A DNA stretch of 64,000 nucleotides, taken from assembly GCA_964532405.1 (NCBI GenBank), contig CAZHIC010000003.1, forward strand, positions 67,069 to 131,068, written 5' to 3'. Positions 36,117-44,590 of this stretch are shown one piece after another. The stretch's first letter is position 1, and each line of letters starts with the position of its first letter. The position numbers and the translations under genes were made by a program. The DNA is from PALSA-1006 sp964532405. Its GTDB lineage: Bacteria; Pseudomonadota; Gammaproteobacteria; Burkholderiales; Gallionellaceae. The notes under the pieces were generated by a model. The model made no database searches and was not told where the DNA came from. It saw only the letters and a list, made by a program, of their open reading frames with translations.

Positions 36117-37405
36117 TTAGTGCTCCTTGTTTGCAGCCATGGAAGAAGGCTCTCTTCCGGCATCGGTCTTGCGTAGAAAAATCCTTGAATAGCATCCACG
36201 CCCACCTCGAGCAAGGCATCGATTTCTTCTTGTCTTTCGCATCCTTCAGCCACGACGGTCATGCCCAACTCGTGCCCCAGCTGGGTCATCGCCTTGACCA
36301 CGGCCAGAGCGCGACGATCTTCCGGCAATACAGTAATGAAGGCGCGATCCAGTTTAAGTTTTTTGGCCGGAATATCTTTTAAATTGGCCAGACAGGAATA
36401 GCCGGTGCCGAAATCGTCGATGGATAAACTCACGCCTGCGGCGAGAGCGTTTTTCAGGTTCTTTTGAATCGTATCCGAAACATCCATGAACAGGGATTCC
36501 GTTAATTCCAACTCCACCAACTCCGTTTTTGCGTTGGAGCAGATCAGGGCTGCGTGCAACGCCTGAGTGAACTTCGGGGAAGCCAACTGGGCGCGCGAGA
36601 CGTTGATTGCAACTTTAGTGTGATAACCCGCATCATGCAGCAGGCGTGCCTGCATTGCGCCCTGCAACAAGCACCACTCTCCGAGACGAATGATCAGCCC
36701 GGTCTTTTCCGCGACGGGAATGAATTTGCCGGGCGAGATGTTTTCGCCGTTAACAGAACAGCGCATGAGTGCCTCGACCGCTTCAATCTCGCCGTTCGCA
36801 CGAATAATGGGCTGGTAGTGAAGAGATAGCCCGCCGGTCTCAAGTGCGGCATGCAGAATGCTTTCGACCGAGAGCTCTTCGCGTGCAAGCGTGATGCCGA
36901 GACGCCCCGGGATCGGCTCTTCACCGGAGTAAACAATGCTGTTTCCCCCTTTGCTTTTGGCCGCGATCATGGCGCGGTCGGCGCGCTCTATCAGGGTAAG
37001 AGAATCTTCGCGGTTGTGGATTGCGATGCCGATGCTCGCGGTGGGGCGCAAAGTCAGGTTGTCAATAGTAAGCGGCTCTTCAACCGTTCTGGCCAACTCA
37101 CCGGCAAGCTGCTGTGCCTGAGCCAGATCGCATTTCGGGACGAGGAATACGAATTCGTCGCCTCCCATCCGGCAGAGCTCCGCGCGCCCGCTTATTCGGT
37201 TACGGAAGCGCAGTGCGAACTCCTTGATGATCTCGTCGCCCGCCAAGTGACCAAACGAGTCATTGATTTTCTTGAAGCGGTCAATATCCAGCCAGATGAC
37301 GGCGAACGGCTGACCGCTATCCGTAGAGTCGGCGGTGAGCATCACTGCTTCATGCAAGCAGCCCAATCGATCCAAAAATCCGGTGAGGGAGTCTATATTG
37401 TTCAT
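36113..37405 (-). CDS. GGDEF-EAL cyclic-di-GMP signalling protein
   Basis: A 430-residue protein with an N-terminal diguanylate cyclase domain and C-terminal phosphodiesterase domain. The GGDEF half starts IDSLTGFLDR, has IWLDIDRFKKINDSFGH and an intact RMGGDEFVF (about residue 84). The EAL half has EAVEALMR, INVSRAQL, ELTESLF, IDDFGTGYS, KLDRAFI, VVAEGCE and the C-terminal QGFFYARPM, so the metal and c-di-GMP residues look complete. There is no sensory domain at all before GGDEF, so input must come from a partner, possibly the coupled HDOD protein. Confidence 0.92.
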   Translation of the reverse strand: MNNIDSLTGFLDRLGCLHEAVMLTADSTDSGQPFAVIWLDIDRFKKINDSFGHLAGDEIIKEFALRFRNRISGRAELCRMGGDEFVFLVPKCDLAQAQQLAGELARTVEEPLTIDNLTLRPTASIGIAIHNREDSLTLIERADRAMIAAKSKGGNSIVYSGEEPIPGRLGITLAREELSVESILHAALETGGLSLHYQPIIRANGEIEAVEALMRCSVNGENISPGKFIPVAEKTGLIIRLGEWCLLQGAMQARLLHDAGYHTKVAINVSRAQLASPKFTQALHAALICSNAKTELVELELTESLFMDVSDTIQKNLKNALAAGVSLSIDDFGTGYSCLANLKDIPAKKLKLDRAFITVLPEDRRALAVVKAMTQLGHELGMTVVAEGCERQEEIDALLEVGVDAIQGFFYARPMPEESLLPWLQTRSTK

Positions 37406-37627
37406 GTCGAGTGACTATGTGCGCAAACTGCACGGGCGCACATCATAAACCCAGCGGAAATTTTGTACAGCGCGACTGTTGCAGACATTCCCGACTCTCA
37501 CCCTTTTTGCAACGGCTTACAGAAATACACCCCCGGCAGACCTAAGTTCGCCAGCGCTATTTTCTTGCGTTGAGTGGCATCAGCTTAGTGATACGTCATC
37601 ACGGCACACAACTTGTTCGTACTCGAT

Positions 37628-38602
37628 TCATACTGCCAGACCTGCCGCATCGAACATACCTTCGAACAGGATTGAACTCAGATAGCGCTCGCCGGAATCC
37701 GGCAAGATCACAACAATGGTTTTGCCCGCGTTTTCTGCCTTCTGCGCCAGACGCACGGCCACTGCCACGGCAGCACCGCTGGAGATGCCGGAGATAATGC
37801 CTTCCTCGCGCGCCAAGCGGCGTGCATACAACACCGCATCTTCATTCGTCACTTGCTCGATATCGTCCACCAGCGACATATCCAGCGCGCCGGGAACGAA
37901 GCCTGCACCTATGCCTTGTATTTTATGCGGCGCAGGTTTGAGTTCCTGCCCCGCGCGCTTTTGCGTGAGGACGGGGCTGGCGGAAGGTTCCACTGCCACC
38001 GACTTAATCGCCTTGCCGCGTGTGTTTTTGATGTAGCGCGACACGCCGGTGATGGTGCCGCCCGTGCCCACGCCGGAAACGAAGATGTCGATCTTGCCAT
38101 CGGTGTCGTTCCAAATTTCCGGCCCTGTGGTTGCTTCGTGGATGGCCGGATTGGCGGGATTCTCGAATTGTTGCAGCAACACATATTTGGGATCGGAAGC
38201 CGCGATTTCCTTGGCCTTGGCTATCGCACCGCTCATGCCTTTCGCGCCTTCGGTCAGCACCAGCTTCGCACCGTAAGCGAGCAATAATTTACGCCGCTCG
38301 ACGCTCATCGTTTCGGGCATGGTCAGCGTGAGCGGAATGCCGCGCGCCGCCGCCACAAAAGCCAGTGCGATGCCCGTATTTCCGCTGGTGGATTCGAGCA
38401 GTTCTTTACCCGCCTCCAACAAGCCGCGTTTTTCGGCATCATCAATCATGGCCACGCCGATCCTATCTTTCACCGAGTACGCCGGATTGCGCCCTTCAAT
38501 CTTGGCAAGGATAATGGCCTTCGCCCCGTCGCCTATGCGGTTCAATTTAACGAGCGGCGTATGGCCGACGGACAGCGAATTATCTGCAAACTGCTTCGAC
38601 AT
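37628..38602 (-). CDS. cysK: Cysteine synthase A (O-acetylserine sulfhydrylase)
   Basis: A 324-residue PLP enzyme that makes cysteine from O-acetylserine and sulfide. The PLP lysine is in GRNPAYSVKDRIG (about residue 45), the substrate loop is ESTSGNTGIALAF, and the phosphate-binding loop is SGVGTGGTITGVSRY. The PDSGERYLSSILF end is typical of CysK. Its gene stands alone on the minus strand, with about 290 bases to the divergent GST gene; no cys box was recognised there. Confidence 0.93.
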   Translation of the reverse strand: MSKQFADNSLSVGHTPLVKLNRIGDGAKAIILAKIEGRNPAYSVKDRIGVAMIDDAEKRGLLEAGKELLESTSGNTGIALAFVAAARGIPLTLTMPETMSVERRKLLLAYGAKLVLTEGAKGMSGAIAKAKEIAASDPKYVLLQQFENPANPAIHEATTGPEIWNDTDGKIDIFVSGVGTGGTITGVSRYIKNTRGKAIKSVAVEPSASPVLTQKRAGQELKPAPHKIQGIGAGFVPGALDMSLVDDIEQVTNEDAVLYARRLAREEGIISGISSGAAVAVAVRLAQKAENAGKTIVVILPDSGERYLSSILFEGMFDAAGLAV

Positions 38603-38896
38603 ATTTTCTCCTTCAAGTAGATTCGTGATAGGGTCAATTTAACTGACCGCCCCGGCTTGATGAACCGATCAATTGGCGGAGGCTGATTCATGGCGCTTTC
38701 CAAATATCGCTTTAACGAAGCGCGTATCACACGGCTTCTGCGGAAGGCACTTTAGCTAATTTTTATTGTTCCGCAAAAGAATATTAGATACTTTGTTTAT
38801 AGCGATTAATTATATGCGTCTACTGCTCGAAATGATTTGTACCGGAAACATCCCGTGCGTGATAATTCATCCATGACCACCTCACAGGAAACCACC

Positions 38897-39502
38897 ATGA
38901 AACTGCTCGGCTCGAACACCAGCCCTTACGTGCGCAAAACGCGTCTGGTTTTGCTGGAAAAAAACATCCCGCATGAATATGTGCTCGATCCGCCGACCGA
39001 TCCGAGCAGTTTGGTATTGCGCGTTAATCCGCTAGGTCGCATTCCGGCGCTGATACTCGACGATGGTTTCTGCGTGTTCGATTCCCCGGTGATTACTGAT
39101 TACGCCGACACGCTGAACGACACGCCCATCCTGATTCCACGCAATGACCCGGCGGCGCGTCTGCGCGTCAAACGCTGGGAGGCATTGGCGGACGGCATCA
39201 TGGATTCGGCTGTGGTGGTGCGCACCGAAAGCATCCGCCCGCCGGAAAAACAGCAAGCCGCCACTCTGGAATTACACAACACCGCCATCACTAAAGCAGT
39301 GGAATACGCTGCGCATCAGCTGGGTACGCGGACTTGGTGCGAGGGTGAAAGCCTCACGCTGGCCGACCTCGCGCTGGCAAGTGCGCTGATGTATCTGGAT
39401 CTGCGTCAGGCAGAGCGCGACTGGTGCGGCGTCCATCCGAATCTGGCGGCGTGGTTTAAACAGATCAGCGCGCGCCCCAGCGTGCAGGCAACACTGGTTT
39501 AG
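38897..39502 (+). CDS. Glutathione S-transferase family protein
   Basis: A 201-residue GST-fold protein. The N-terminal thioredoxin-like half has MKLLGSNTSPYVRKTRLVLLEKNIPHEY, RVNPLGRIPALILDDG and the glutathione-binding CVFDSPVITDY; the C-terminal helical half has WCEGESLTLADLALASAL. The ATG at 38897 has a caggaa Shine-Dalgarno, better than the ATG 24 bases upstream. Substrate unknown. Confidence 0.87.
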   Translation: MKLLGSNTSPYVRKTRLVLLEKNIPHEYVLDPPTDPSSLVLRVNPLGRIPALILDDGFCVFDSPVITDYADTLNDTPILIPRNDPAARLRVKRWEALADGIMDSAVVVRTESIRPPEKQQAATLELHNTAITKAVEYAAHQLGTRTWCEGESLTLADLALASALMYLDLRQAERDWCGVHPNLAAWFKQISARPSVQATLV

Positions 39503-39705
39503 CCAAAGTTGGCGGGGGTCACGAAGCCAAGTGCGTTAGAGGTTTGATTGAACGACACCCGCTGGATGCGCGAATTGAGCAAGTGCTCGTGCTTTTCGAT
39601 GGCTTGTCTGATTTTTAAATATGCCCGGCCACAGAGAGGGGAAAGTAATTACAGCGCCAAATACCCGCCGTATAATGGCGCGTCAAAAATTTCAGGATAT
39701 GTAGA

Positions 39706-41004
39706 GTGTTTGATTTCTGGCAGCGCGCTTTGCTCTTTCCGTTTCTGGTGCTGCTAAGCTCCCTTTTGTTATGGGGCATCTTCGGCGCATTGCCTGCGGC
39801 CTTGTTTTTCGGTGCCGCCATGTTGCTGCGCCTGATCGCGCATTTGCGCCAACTTGCCGCGCTGGAGCATTGGTCGGCGTCCCCGGAATCGACCAGCGTA
39901 CCGGAAGGCTCCGGCTTGTGGGAAGAAGTGTTCACGCGCCTCAACAAGATGATGCGCAAGCAGCGCGAAGCGCGCGCAAAACATGCCGCCGCTTTGCAGC
40001 AGATCGAACAGGCGACCTCCGCGCTGCCCGAAGGCGTGGCGATTCTGGATGAGGCCGACCACATCGAGTGGTGCAACCCGCTGGCGGAGCTGCACTTCGG
40101 CTTGGACGCCGCCCGCGACATCGGGCAACAGATCACTTATCTCGCACGCCAGCCGAAATTCGTGCAATACCTTTCGATAGCGAATTATTCTGAACCTTTG
40201 ATCTTGCGCGGAACGCGCCAGGACGACTTGGTGCTCTCCGTCAAAGTCGTGTCTTACGGCGTCAATAAAAAATTATTGATCAGTCGCGATATCACACACC
40301 TCGAACGCATCGAAACCATGAGGCGCGATTTTGTGGCGAACGTTTCACACGAGTTGCGCACACCGCTGACGGTGGTGAACGGCTTTGTCGAAACCTTGCA
40401 GGACATGCCGACGCTGGATAACGACATGTCGCGTCGCGCGCTGCTGCTGATGGGCGAGCAGACGAAACGCATGGAAGGCCTGGTGGATGATCTGCTGACG
40501 CTCTCGCGGCTGGAAAATTCGCTCAACACGCTGGTGGAAGAAGTGGTGGATGTACCGACGCTGTTGCAAACGTTACATCGGGAAGGGCAGGCATTGAGCG
40601 CAGGAAAACATGTGCTGAAGCTGGAGTTAGATTGTGCCGCGAAATTGCAGGGCAACATCGGCGAGTTGCGCAGCGCGTTCGGCAATCTGGTTTCCAACGC
40701 GGTGCGCTACACGCCGCAGGGCGGCGACATCGTGATGCGCTGGCATGAACACGGGGATGGACAAACGACCTTCAGCGTAAGCGATAGCGGCATCGGCATC
40801 GCACCCGAACATATCCCGCGTTTGACGGAGCGTTTCTACCGGGTGGACCGCAGTCGCTCACGCGAGACGGGGGGAACGGGATTGGGCCTGGCTATCGTCA
40901 AACACATCGCCAATCGCCATCAGGCGCATCTGGATGTGGTCAGCGAAGAGGACAAAGGCAGCACGTTCAGTATTGTGTTTCCGGCTAAACGGCATTTGAT
41001 GTGA
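39706..41004 (+). CDS. phoR: Phosphate regulon sensor histidine kinase PhoR
   Basis: A 432-residue membrane histidine kinase. The start is GTG (MFDFWQRALLFPFLVLLSSLLLW) after a ggatat stretch. Two N-terminal hydrophobic segments of the DUF3329/PhoR type are followed by a PAS domain (about residues 95-190, AILDEADHIEWCNPLAELHFG), HisKA with phospho-His VSHELRTPLTVVNGFVETL, and HATPase with NLVSNAVRYTPQGG, VSDSGIGIAPEH and GGTGLGLAIVKHIANRH. This arrangement is that of PhoR. It is separated from phoB (32396), which is less usual than a phoBR operon. Confidence 0.9.
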   Translation: MFDFWQRALLFPFLVLLSSLLLWGIFGALPAALFFGAAMLLRLIAHLRQLAALEHWSASPESTSVPEGSGLWEEVFTRLNKMMRKQREARAKHAAALQQIEQATSALPEGVAILDEADHIEWCNPLAELHFGLDAARDIGQQITYLARQPKFVQYLSIANYSEPLILRGTRQDDLVLSVKVVSYGVNKKLLISRDITHLERIETMRRDFVANVSHELRTPLTVVNGFVETLQDMPTLDNDMSRRALLLMGEQTKRMEGLVDDLLTLSRLENSLNTLVEEVVDVPTLLQTLHREGQALSAGKHVLKLELDCAAKLQGNIGELRSAFGNLVSNAVRYTPQGGDIVMRWHEHGDGQTTFSVSDSGIGIAPEHIPRLTERFYRVDRSRSRETGGTGLGLAIVKHIANRHQAHLDVVSEEDKGSTFSIVFPAKRHLM

Positions 41005-41023
41005 TGGGGCGAAAAACCATTGG

Positions 41024-41112
41024 ACACAGACAAACACGGATTGACACGAATAACAGCAAACATAAATCTGTTTTTGATTTATATCCGTGTGTATTCGTGG
41101 CTAAGTACTTTA
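41024..41112. repeat. Imperfect inverted repeat of the cacggat / atccgtg type
   Basis: Left ggacacagacaaacacggat and right atccgtgtgtattcgtggct form a loose inverted repeat just after phoR. A better copy follows argB at 62391-62467. Confidence 0.5.
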
Positions 41113-41126
41113 GGTTGGGGAAGGCT

Positions 41127-41181
41127 CGAAGCTGACGCATTCGAAGTCGACGCCTTTGTCTATGCTGAATCCCCGTTTTAC
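41127..41181 (-). pseudogene. Duplicated 3'-end fragment of the 540-aa protein gene
   Basis: This 55-base stretch matches 44602-44656 in the same orientation with only a few differences. Read on the minus strand it encodes KRGFSIDKGVDFECVSFEPSPT then stop, against KMGFSVDKGLDFERVSFMPA at the true C-terminus of the gene at 44591. No other part of that gene is present here. It forms the left one of a pair of direct repeats around the block 41.2-44.6 kb. Confidence 0.8.
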
Positions 41182-41231
41182 AGCTGCAATTGTTCACGCC
41201 ATAACAGGGTCAAAAAATCCCCTTTGTTGAT

Positions 41232-41744
41232 TTAATGGCTTTTCGGTTCCGCAATCCGATCCATCAATGCAAACATAACACCCGAGACAATCAGAGTCAT
41301 ATGAATGCCCACCATCCATCCCATTTGCGAATCGGTAAGGTGTTCAACTCCGGGAGTAGAAATGTGCATGAAGGCTTTTAGCAGGTCAATTGCCGAGATG
41401 GCGACGATAGAGCCAATCAGCTTAAGCTTGAGTCCGGTGTAGTCAACTTTACCCATCCAATCCGGCTTGTCTACATGATCGGCAACATCGATTTTTGAAA
41501 CGAAATTCTCATACCCGCTAAATATCACCATGATGAGCAGATTTGCCACCAGTGTGATGTCAACCAGTGCCAGTAGCGAGAGAACCGCATCACGTTCTGA
41601 CGTATCGATTAGGTGCACTACGATATGTAAAAATTCTTGTACAAACTTGACTAACAGAATTACCAGCCCTCCAACTAACCCCAGATACATCGGCGCCAAA
41701 ACCCAGCGGCTCCGAAAAATAACGCTCTCAATAAAATTTTCCAT
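41232..41744 (-). CDS. UPF0114/YqhA family membrane protein
   Basis: A 170-residue inner-membrane protein of the UPF0114 (YqhA) family, function unknown. It has four hydrophobic segments, the family start SRWVLAPMYLGL, LLALVDITLVANLLIMVIFSGYENFVS in the middle and the conserved KLKLIGSIVAISAIDLLKAFM. Length is normal. It is the first gene in the AT-richer block bounded by direct repeats. Confidence 0.88.
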   Translation of the reverse strand: MENFIESVIFRSRWVLAPMYLGLVGGLVILLVKFVQEFLHIVVHLIDTSERDAVLSLLALVDITLVANLLIMVIFSGYENFVSKIDVADHVDKPDWMGKVDYTGLKLKLIGSIVAISAIDLLKAFMHISTPGVEHLTDSQMGWMVGIHMTLIVSGVMFALMDRIAEPKSH

Positions 41745-42083
41745 TGTTGTGTTTTTCTATGATTAATAAGTGGCGCATCGTAACACTTGGATCATTAGAA
41801 AATGATGACATCGACACTTTTATCGGAATGTTCGTCCATCATATGGAATTTCTTAATGCTGCGGACCCGTTCCTCCATTGTTTATAAATAGTACTTCTGT
41901 GCAAAATCTAGAAGATGTACACGTAATATATTCGCAATCCTACTTGAGTACACTTAACTCAGATTGTTCTTTATCCATTCCGCCAACAGGCAAACAATAG
42001 GTTCGGAATAGTTCACCCGCCATAAGTAATACGCAATTATTTTAGCCGCACTGAGTTCCTTAAACCAAATTAAAGGAAATATC
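41745..42083. other. AT-rich intergenic stretch
   Basis: About 340 bases with low GC and no supportable gene. It holds the promoters of the divergent YqhA-type gene and the small ORF at 42084. No structured element was recognised. Confidence 0.4.
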
Positions 42084-42278
42084 ATGAGCCACAATCTTAC
42101 CCTGCCTGAGGAAGTCGATATTGCTCTAATGGAGCTAAAAGAAAGCGATATGCAAACTGAAAGGTTAGCCAACAAAAGTAAAAATGTTAGCGATCAAGAA
42201 AGATGGCATATCGGCGGCATTTCTCCATACCGAGCGGCATATTTGAGCGGGAAAGAAAATACTATCGAAACTCGGTAA
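42084..42278 (+). CDS. Small hypothetical protein (64 aa)
   Basis: A 64-residue hydrophilic protein, MSHNLTLPEEVDIALMELKESD..., not recognised. It is included because it has a very good Shine-Dalgarno (aaaggaaatatc before ATG) and the composition looks protein-like, with charged helices and no membrane segment. It lies in the AT-rich accessory block ahead of the hemolysin III gene. Could still be chance. Confidence 0.5.
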   Translation: MSHNLTLPEEVDIALMELKESDMQTERLANKSKNVSDQERWHIGGISPYRAAYLSGKENTIETR

Positions 42279-42403
42279 GCTATTTTGTCTATCATGTATT
42301 TCAAACATGCATTTCAAATATGGCCCCACAAAAAACGCCAGCCTTCACATCGTTGGCATCAGTTTCCTTCTTGGGGGCAGTCTCAGTATCTCTCCGATAA
42401 CTT

Positions 42404-43039
42404 ATGAACGAAAGCACGCAGAGCCTAGGTGAGGAAATCGCCAACAGTGTGAGCCATGGCGTGGCGTTACTGGCAGCCATTGTGGCAGTGCCGTTCCTGA
42501 TCGCTGCGGCAATCCATCTCGGTAGCGCCACCATCGTCGGCACTAGCGTGTTTGGGGTGACGATGGTTTTGTTATTTTTGACCTCAACCCTTTACCACGC
42601 TTTGCCTGCAAGCAGCGCCAAGAGTATCGTATTGAAGCTCGATCACGGAGCAATCTATTTTTTCATTGCGGGCAGCTACACGCCGTTCGCTCTGGGTGCG
42701 CTGGCTGACCCATGGAGTTGGACGCTGTTCGTGCTGGTGTGGTCGCTTGCGATTTTAGGTGCAGCACTTAAAGCATTCGACTTCCTATCGCATCCTTGGC
42801 TTTCAACGGGACTCTATCTCATTATGGGCTGGCTCGTGCTGATCGCGACCATGCCGCTTGTCGAGCGCATGCCGCCGCTAATCAACATATGGCTTATGGC
42901 GGGCGGATTCGCATATTCGGCAGGCGTCGTGTTTTTTATGCTGGATTCCCGCTTGCGCTACGCGCACACAGTTTGGCACTGCTTTGTCGTTCTCGGCACG
43001 GGCTGTCACTTTTTCGCGGTGCTGAATTACACGGCGTGA
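42404..43039 (+). CDS. Hemolysin III / YqfA (PAQR) family membrane protein
   Basis: A 211-residue seven-helix membrane protein of the hemolysin III (YqfA/TrhA, PAQR) family. Metal-site motifs characteristic of the family are present: SHGVALLA at the N-terminus, STLYHALP in helix 2-3, LKLDHGAIYFFIAGSYTPF and the C-terminal HTVWHCFVVLGTGCHFFAV with the two His. Members influence membrane lipid homeostasis; true haemolysin activity is not implied. Single gene within the accessory block. Confidence 0.9.
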   Translation: MNESTQSLGEEIANSVSHGVALLAAIVAVPFLIAAAIHLGSATIVGTSVFGVTMVLLFLTSTLYHALPASSAKSIVLKLDHGAIYFFIAGSYTPFALGALADPWSWTLFVLVWSLAILGAALKAFDFLSHPWLSTGLYLIMGWLVLIATMPLVERMPPLINIWLMAGGFAYSAGVVFFMLDSRLRYAHTVWHCFVVLGTGCHFFAVLNYTA

Positions 43040-43112
43040 GCCTGGCTCAGATATGGGCATCAAATATTTTCCTTTCATGCCCTTGTCACATGTCTGAGCT
43101 ACTATTACCAAT

Positions 43113-43895
43113 ATGGCTCAGTATAAAAACTTGGAACGGTTGGTTATTTTTGATGCCGATGGCACGACCATTGATGCCTTTCATGCTATTGAACAGGCTT
43201 TTCTCCAACACGGAATGGACATTGGCGATATTGATCGCTTCCAGAAGCGGCGTAAGTTGTTCAAATTTCTGGGAGGCATGAGGGAGTTCCCCACAAATCT
43301 GCGCCATCAATTTGGTAAACAAAGCCGAAAGCGCTTGCGTGAAACGCTGACCGAAGTTTACCGCCACGAGGCTAGCTTGTATCCCGGGATCGACATATTG
43401 CTTCGTACGCTGTTGGCGAATCCGAACATACGCGTAGGTCTAATTACCCGGAATGTAACGATCGAGCCAAAGAAAACCCTGAAATGCCTTTTTCAGCGAC
43501 ACGACATTGATATTGATCAGTTCGACTATTTTGCTTGCCTTACCCTAAAAGAGAATAAGCGCGATTACATGAAACACGCCCGGCAAATATTAGCCATCAA
43601 TCCAGCGTGCTCCTATGCTTGTGGGGACGAATACAGCGACTATCTCGCTGCCATTGGCGCAGGAATGCATCCTTTCGTTGTGTCCTATGGCTTCGAGGGA
43701 AAAGTTCGATTGACCCAAAAGTTTGGTGTTCCAAGCGAGGTTATTTCGACAACTCCCGCAGAGTTTGAAAGTCGATTGTTGCACGCATTAAATCTGAGGA
43801 CTGAAGGTCAGCAGCTATTGTTAAATCCTACTTTGAACGACATTCCAAATCCGCTTATAAAAAATCTGTTAAGCGTCGTTGGGTCGAAAATATAA
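43113..43895 (+). CDS. HAD-superfamily hydrolase
   Basis: A 260-residue haloacid-dehalogenase-fold phosphatase. Motif I is VIFDADGTTID (nucleophile Asp at about 10), motif II ITRN (about 113), motif III Lys near LKENKRDY, and motif IV ACGDEYSDYLAAIGAG. A helical cap inserts after motif I. The substrate is unknown. It lies in the AT-richer accessory block after the hemolysin III gene, with which it may share transcription across a 73-base gap. Confidence 0.82.
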   Translation: MAQYKNLERLVIFDADGTTIDAFHAIEQAFLQHGMDIGDIDRFQKRRKLFKFLGGMREFPTNLRHQFGKQSRKRLRETLTEVYRHEASLYPGIDILLRTLLANPNIRVGLITRNVTIEPKKTLKCLFQRHDIDIDQFDYFACLTLKENKRDYMKHARQILAINPACSYACGDEYSDYLAAIGAGMHPFVVSYGFEGKVRLTQKFGVPSEVISTTPAEFESRLLHALNLRTEGQQLLLNPTLNDIPNPLIKNLLSVVGSKI

Positions 43896-43904
43896 CGGCT
43901 AGGG

Positions 43905-43988
43905 ATGGTAAAGAATATTTACTGTACTGAGTGCGAAAAACATAGTGCAGATGACGCAACTAGTTGCTCTGCAGCTTTTTTTACATGA
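43905..43988 (+). other. Tiny ORF resembling half a zinc ribbon
   Basis: A 27-codon frame MVKNIYCTECEKHSADDATSC..., which resembles the start of small zinc-ribbon proteins (C-x-x-C, then A..C). The second CxxC is missing and the frame ends at TGA after CSAAFFT. Probably a decayed remnant; too short for certainty. Confidence 0.25.
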
Positions 43989-43997
43989 GTAAAAAGT

Positions 43998-44156
43998 ATG
44001 AGTAATGTAACAGCGACAGACTCTTCGAAAAGTCGTCAAACAATCAATCGCAGTACATCCATAGATGCGCAAATTCGGGATAATCCAGAGTTAAGACAGC
44101 AACAAAAAATATTGAAGGCTAAGGTTCCGATTTTTCCATTTGTTTACTGTATTTGA
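43998..44156 (+). CDS. Possible small protein (52 aa)
   Basis: A 52-residue frame MSNVTATDSSKSRQTINRS...KVPIFPFVYCI, polar then hydrophobic at the end. Not recognised. Its 3' end overlaps the opposite-strand gene at 44119, and the Shine-Dalgarno is poor, so it may not be expressed. Confidence 0.25.
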   Translation: MSNVTATDSSKSRQTINRSTSIDAQIRDNPELRQQQKILKAKVPIFPFVYCI

Positions 44157-44367
44157 CTTTCATTTCAGAAAATTTTTCTCGCCATTCCTTTAGCTGCTCA
44201 TCCTCAATTTCAAGCTGTATTGCTAATGCTTCTATTGCGACAAGTTTGTTATCTTCAAGTCTTCTGCCTAGCTTTCCGCCCATACGGGAAAACACATACT
44301 CTGCTTGATTTTTTGATAATTCCTGAGCTTTTAACAAGTACTTTTCAGATGGAATTTTCTTAGCCAT
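44119..44367 (-). CDS. Small hypothetical helical protein (82 aa)
   Basis: An 82-residue charged, mainly helical protein (MAKKIPSEKYLLKAQELSKNQ ... EDEQLKEWREKFSEMKV). It contains VFSRMGGKLGRRLED, which does not match a domain I know. No membrane segment or signal. AT-rich codons as in the surrounding accessory block. Shine-Dalgarno is weak; kept because the composition is protein-like throughout. Confidence 0.5.
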   Translation of the reverse strand: MAKKIPSEKYLLKAQELSKNQAEYVFSRMGGKLGRRLEDNKLVAIEALAIQLEIEDEQLKEWREKFSEMKVKYSKQMEKSEP

Positions 44368-44590
44368 ATTAGTGTAATTACTATAAGTATTGGGGCAACA
44401 ATTTTACTCCATGTGATTTTTTTGCTCAAAGGAAATTGTTACAAGTTCACTGTGATTGCAATGCACCGTAAGAGGCGACTCATACAGTGCAGCTTTAGCC
44501 TACGCCAAGAGAGTTGGGGCAATAAACGGCGTACTTCACCAATATATGGGTGTTGTTCGTGGGCAAATATTTTTTCTAGGTTTGTCTGAA

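Noticed and set aside
37406..37627. Possible small ORFs between cysK and the GGDEF-EAL gene
   Set aside because: Frames are short, in conflict, and without binding sites or protein-like composition.
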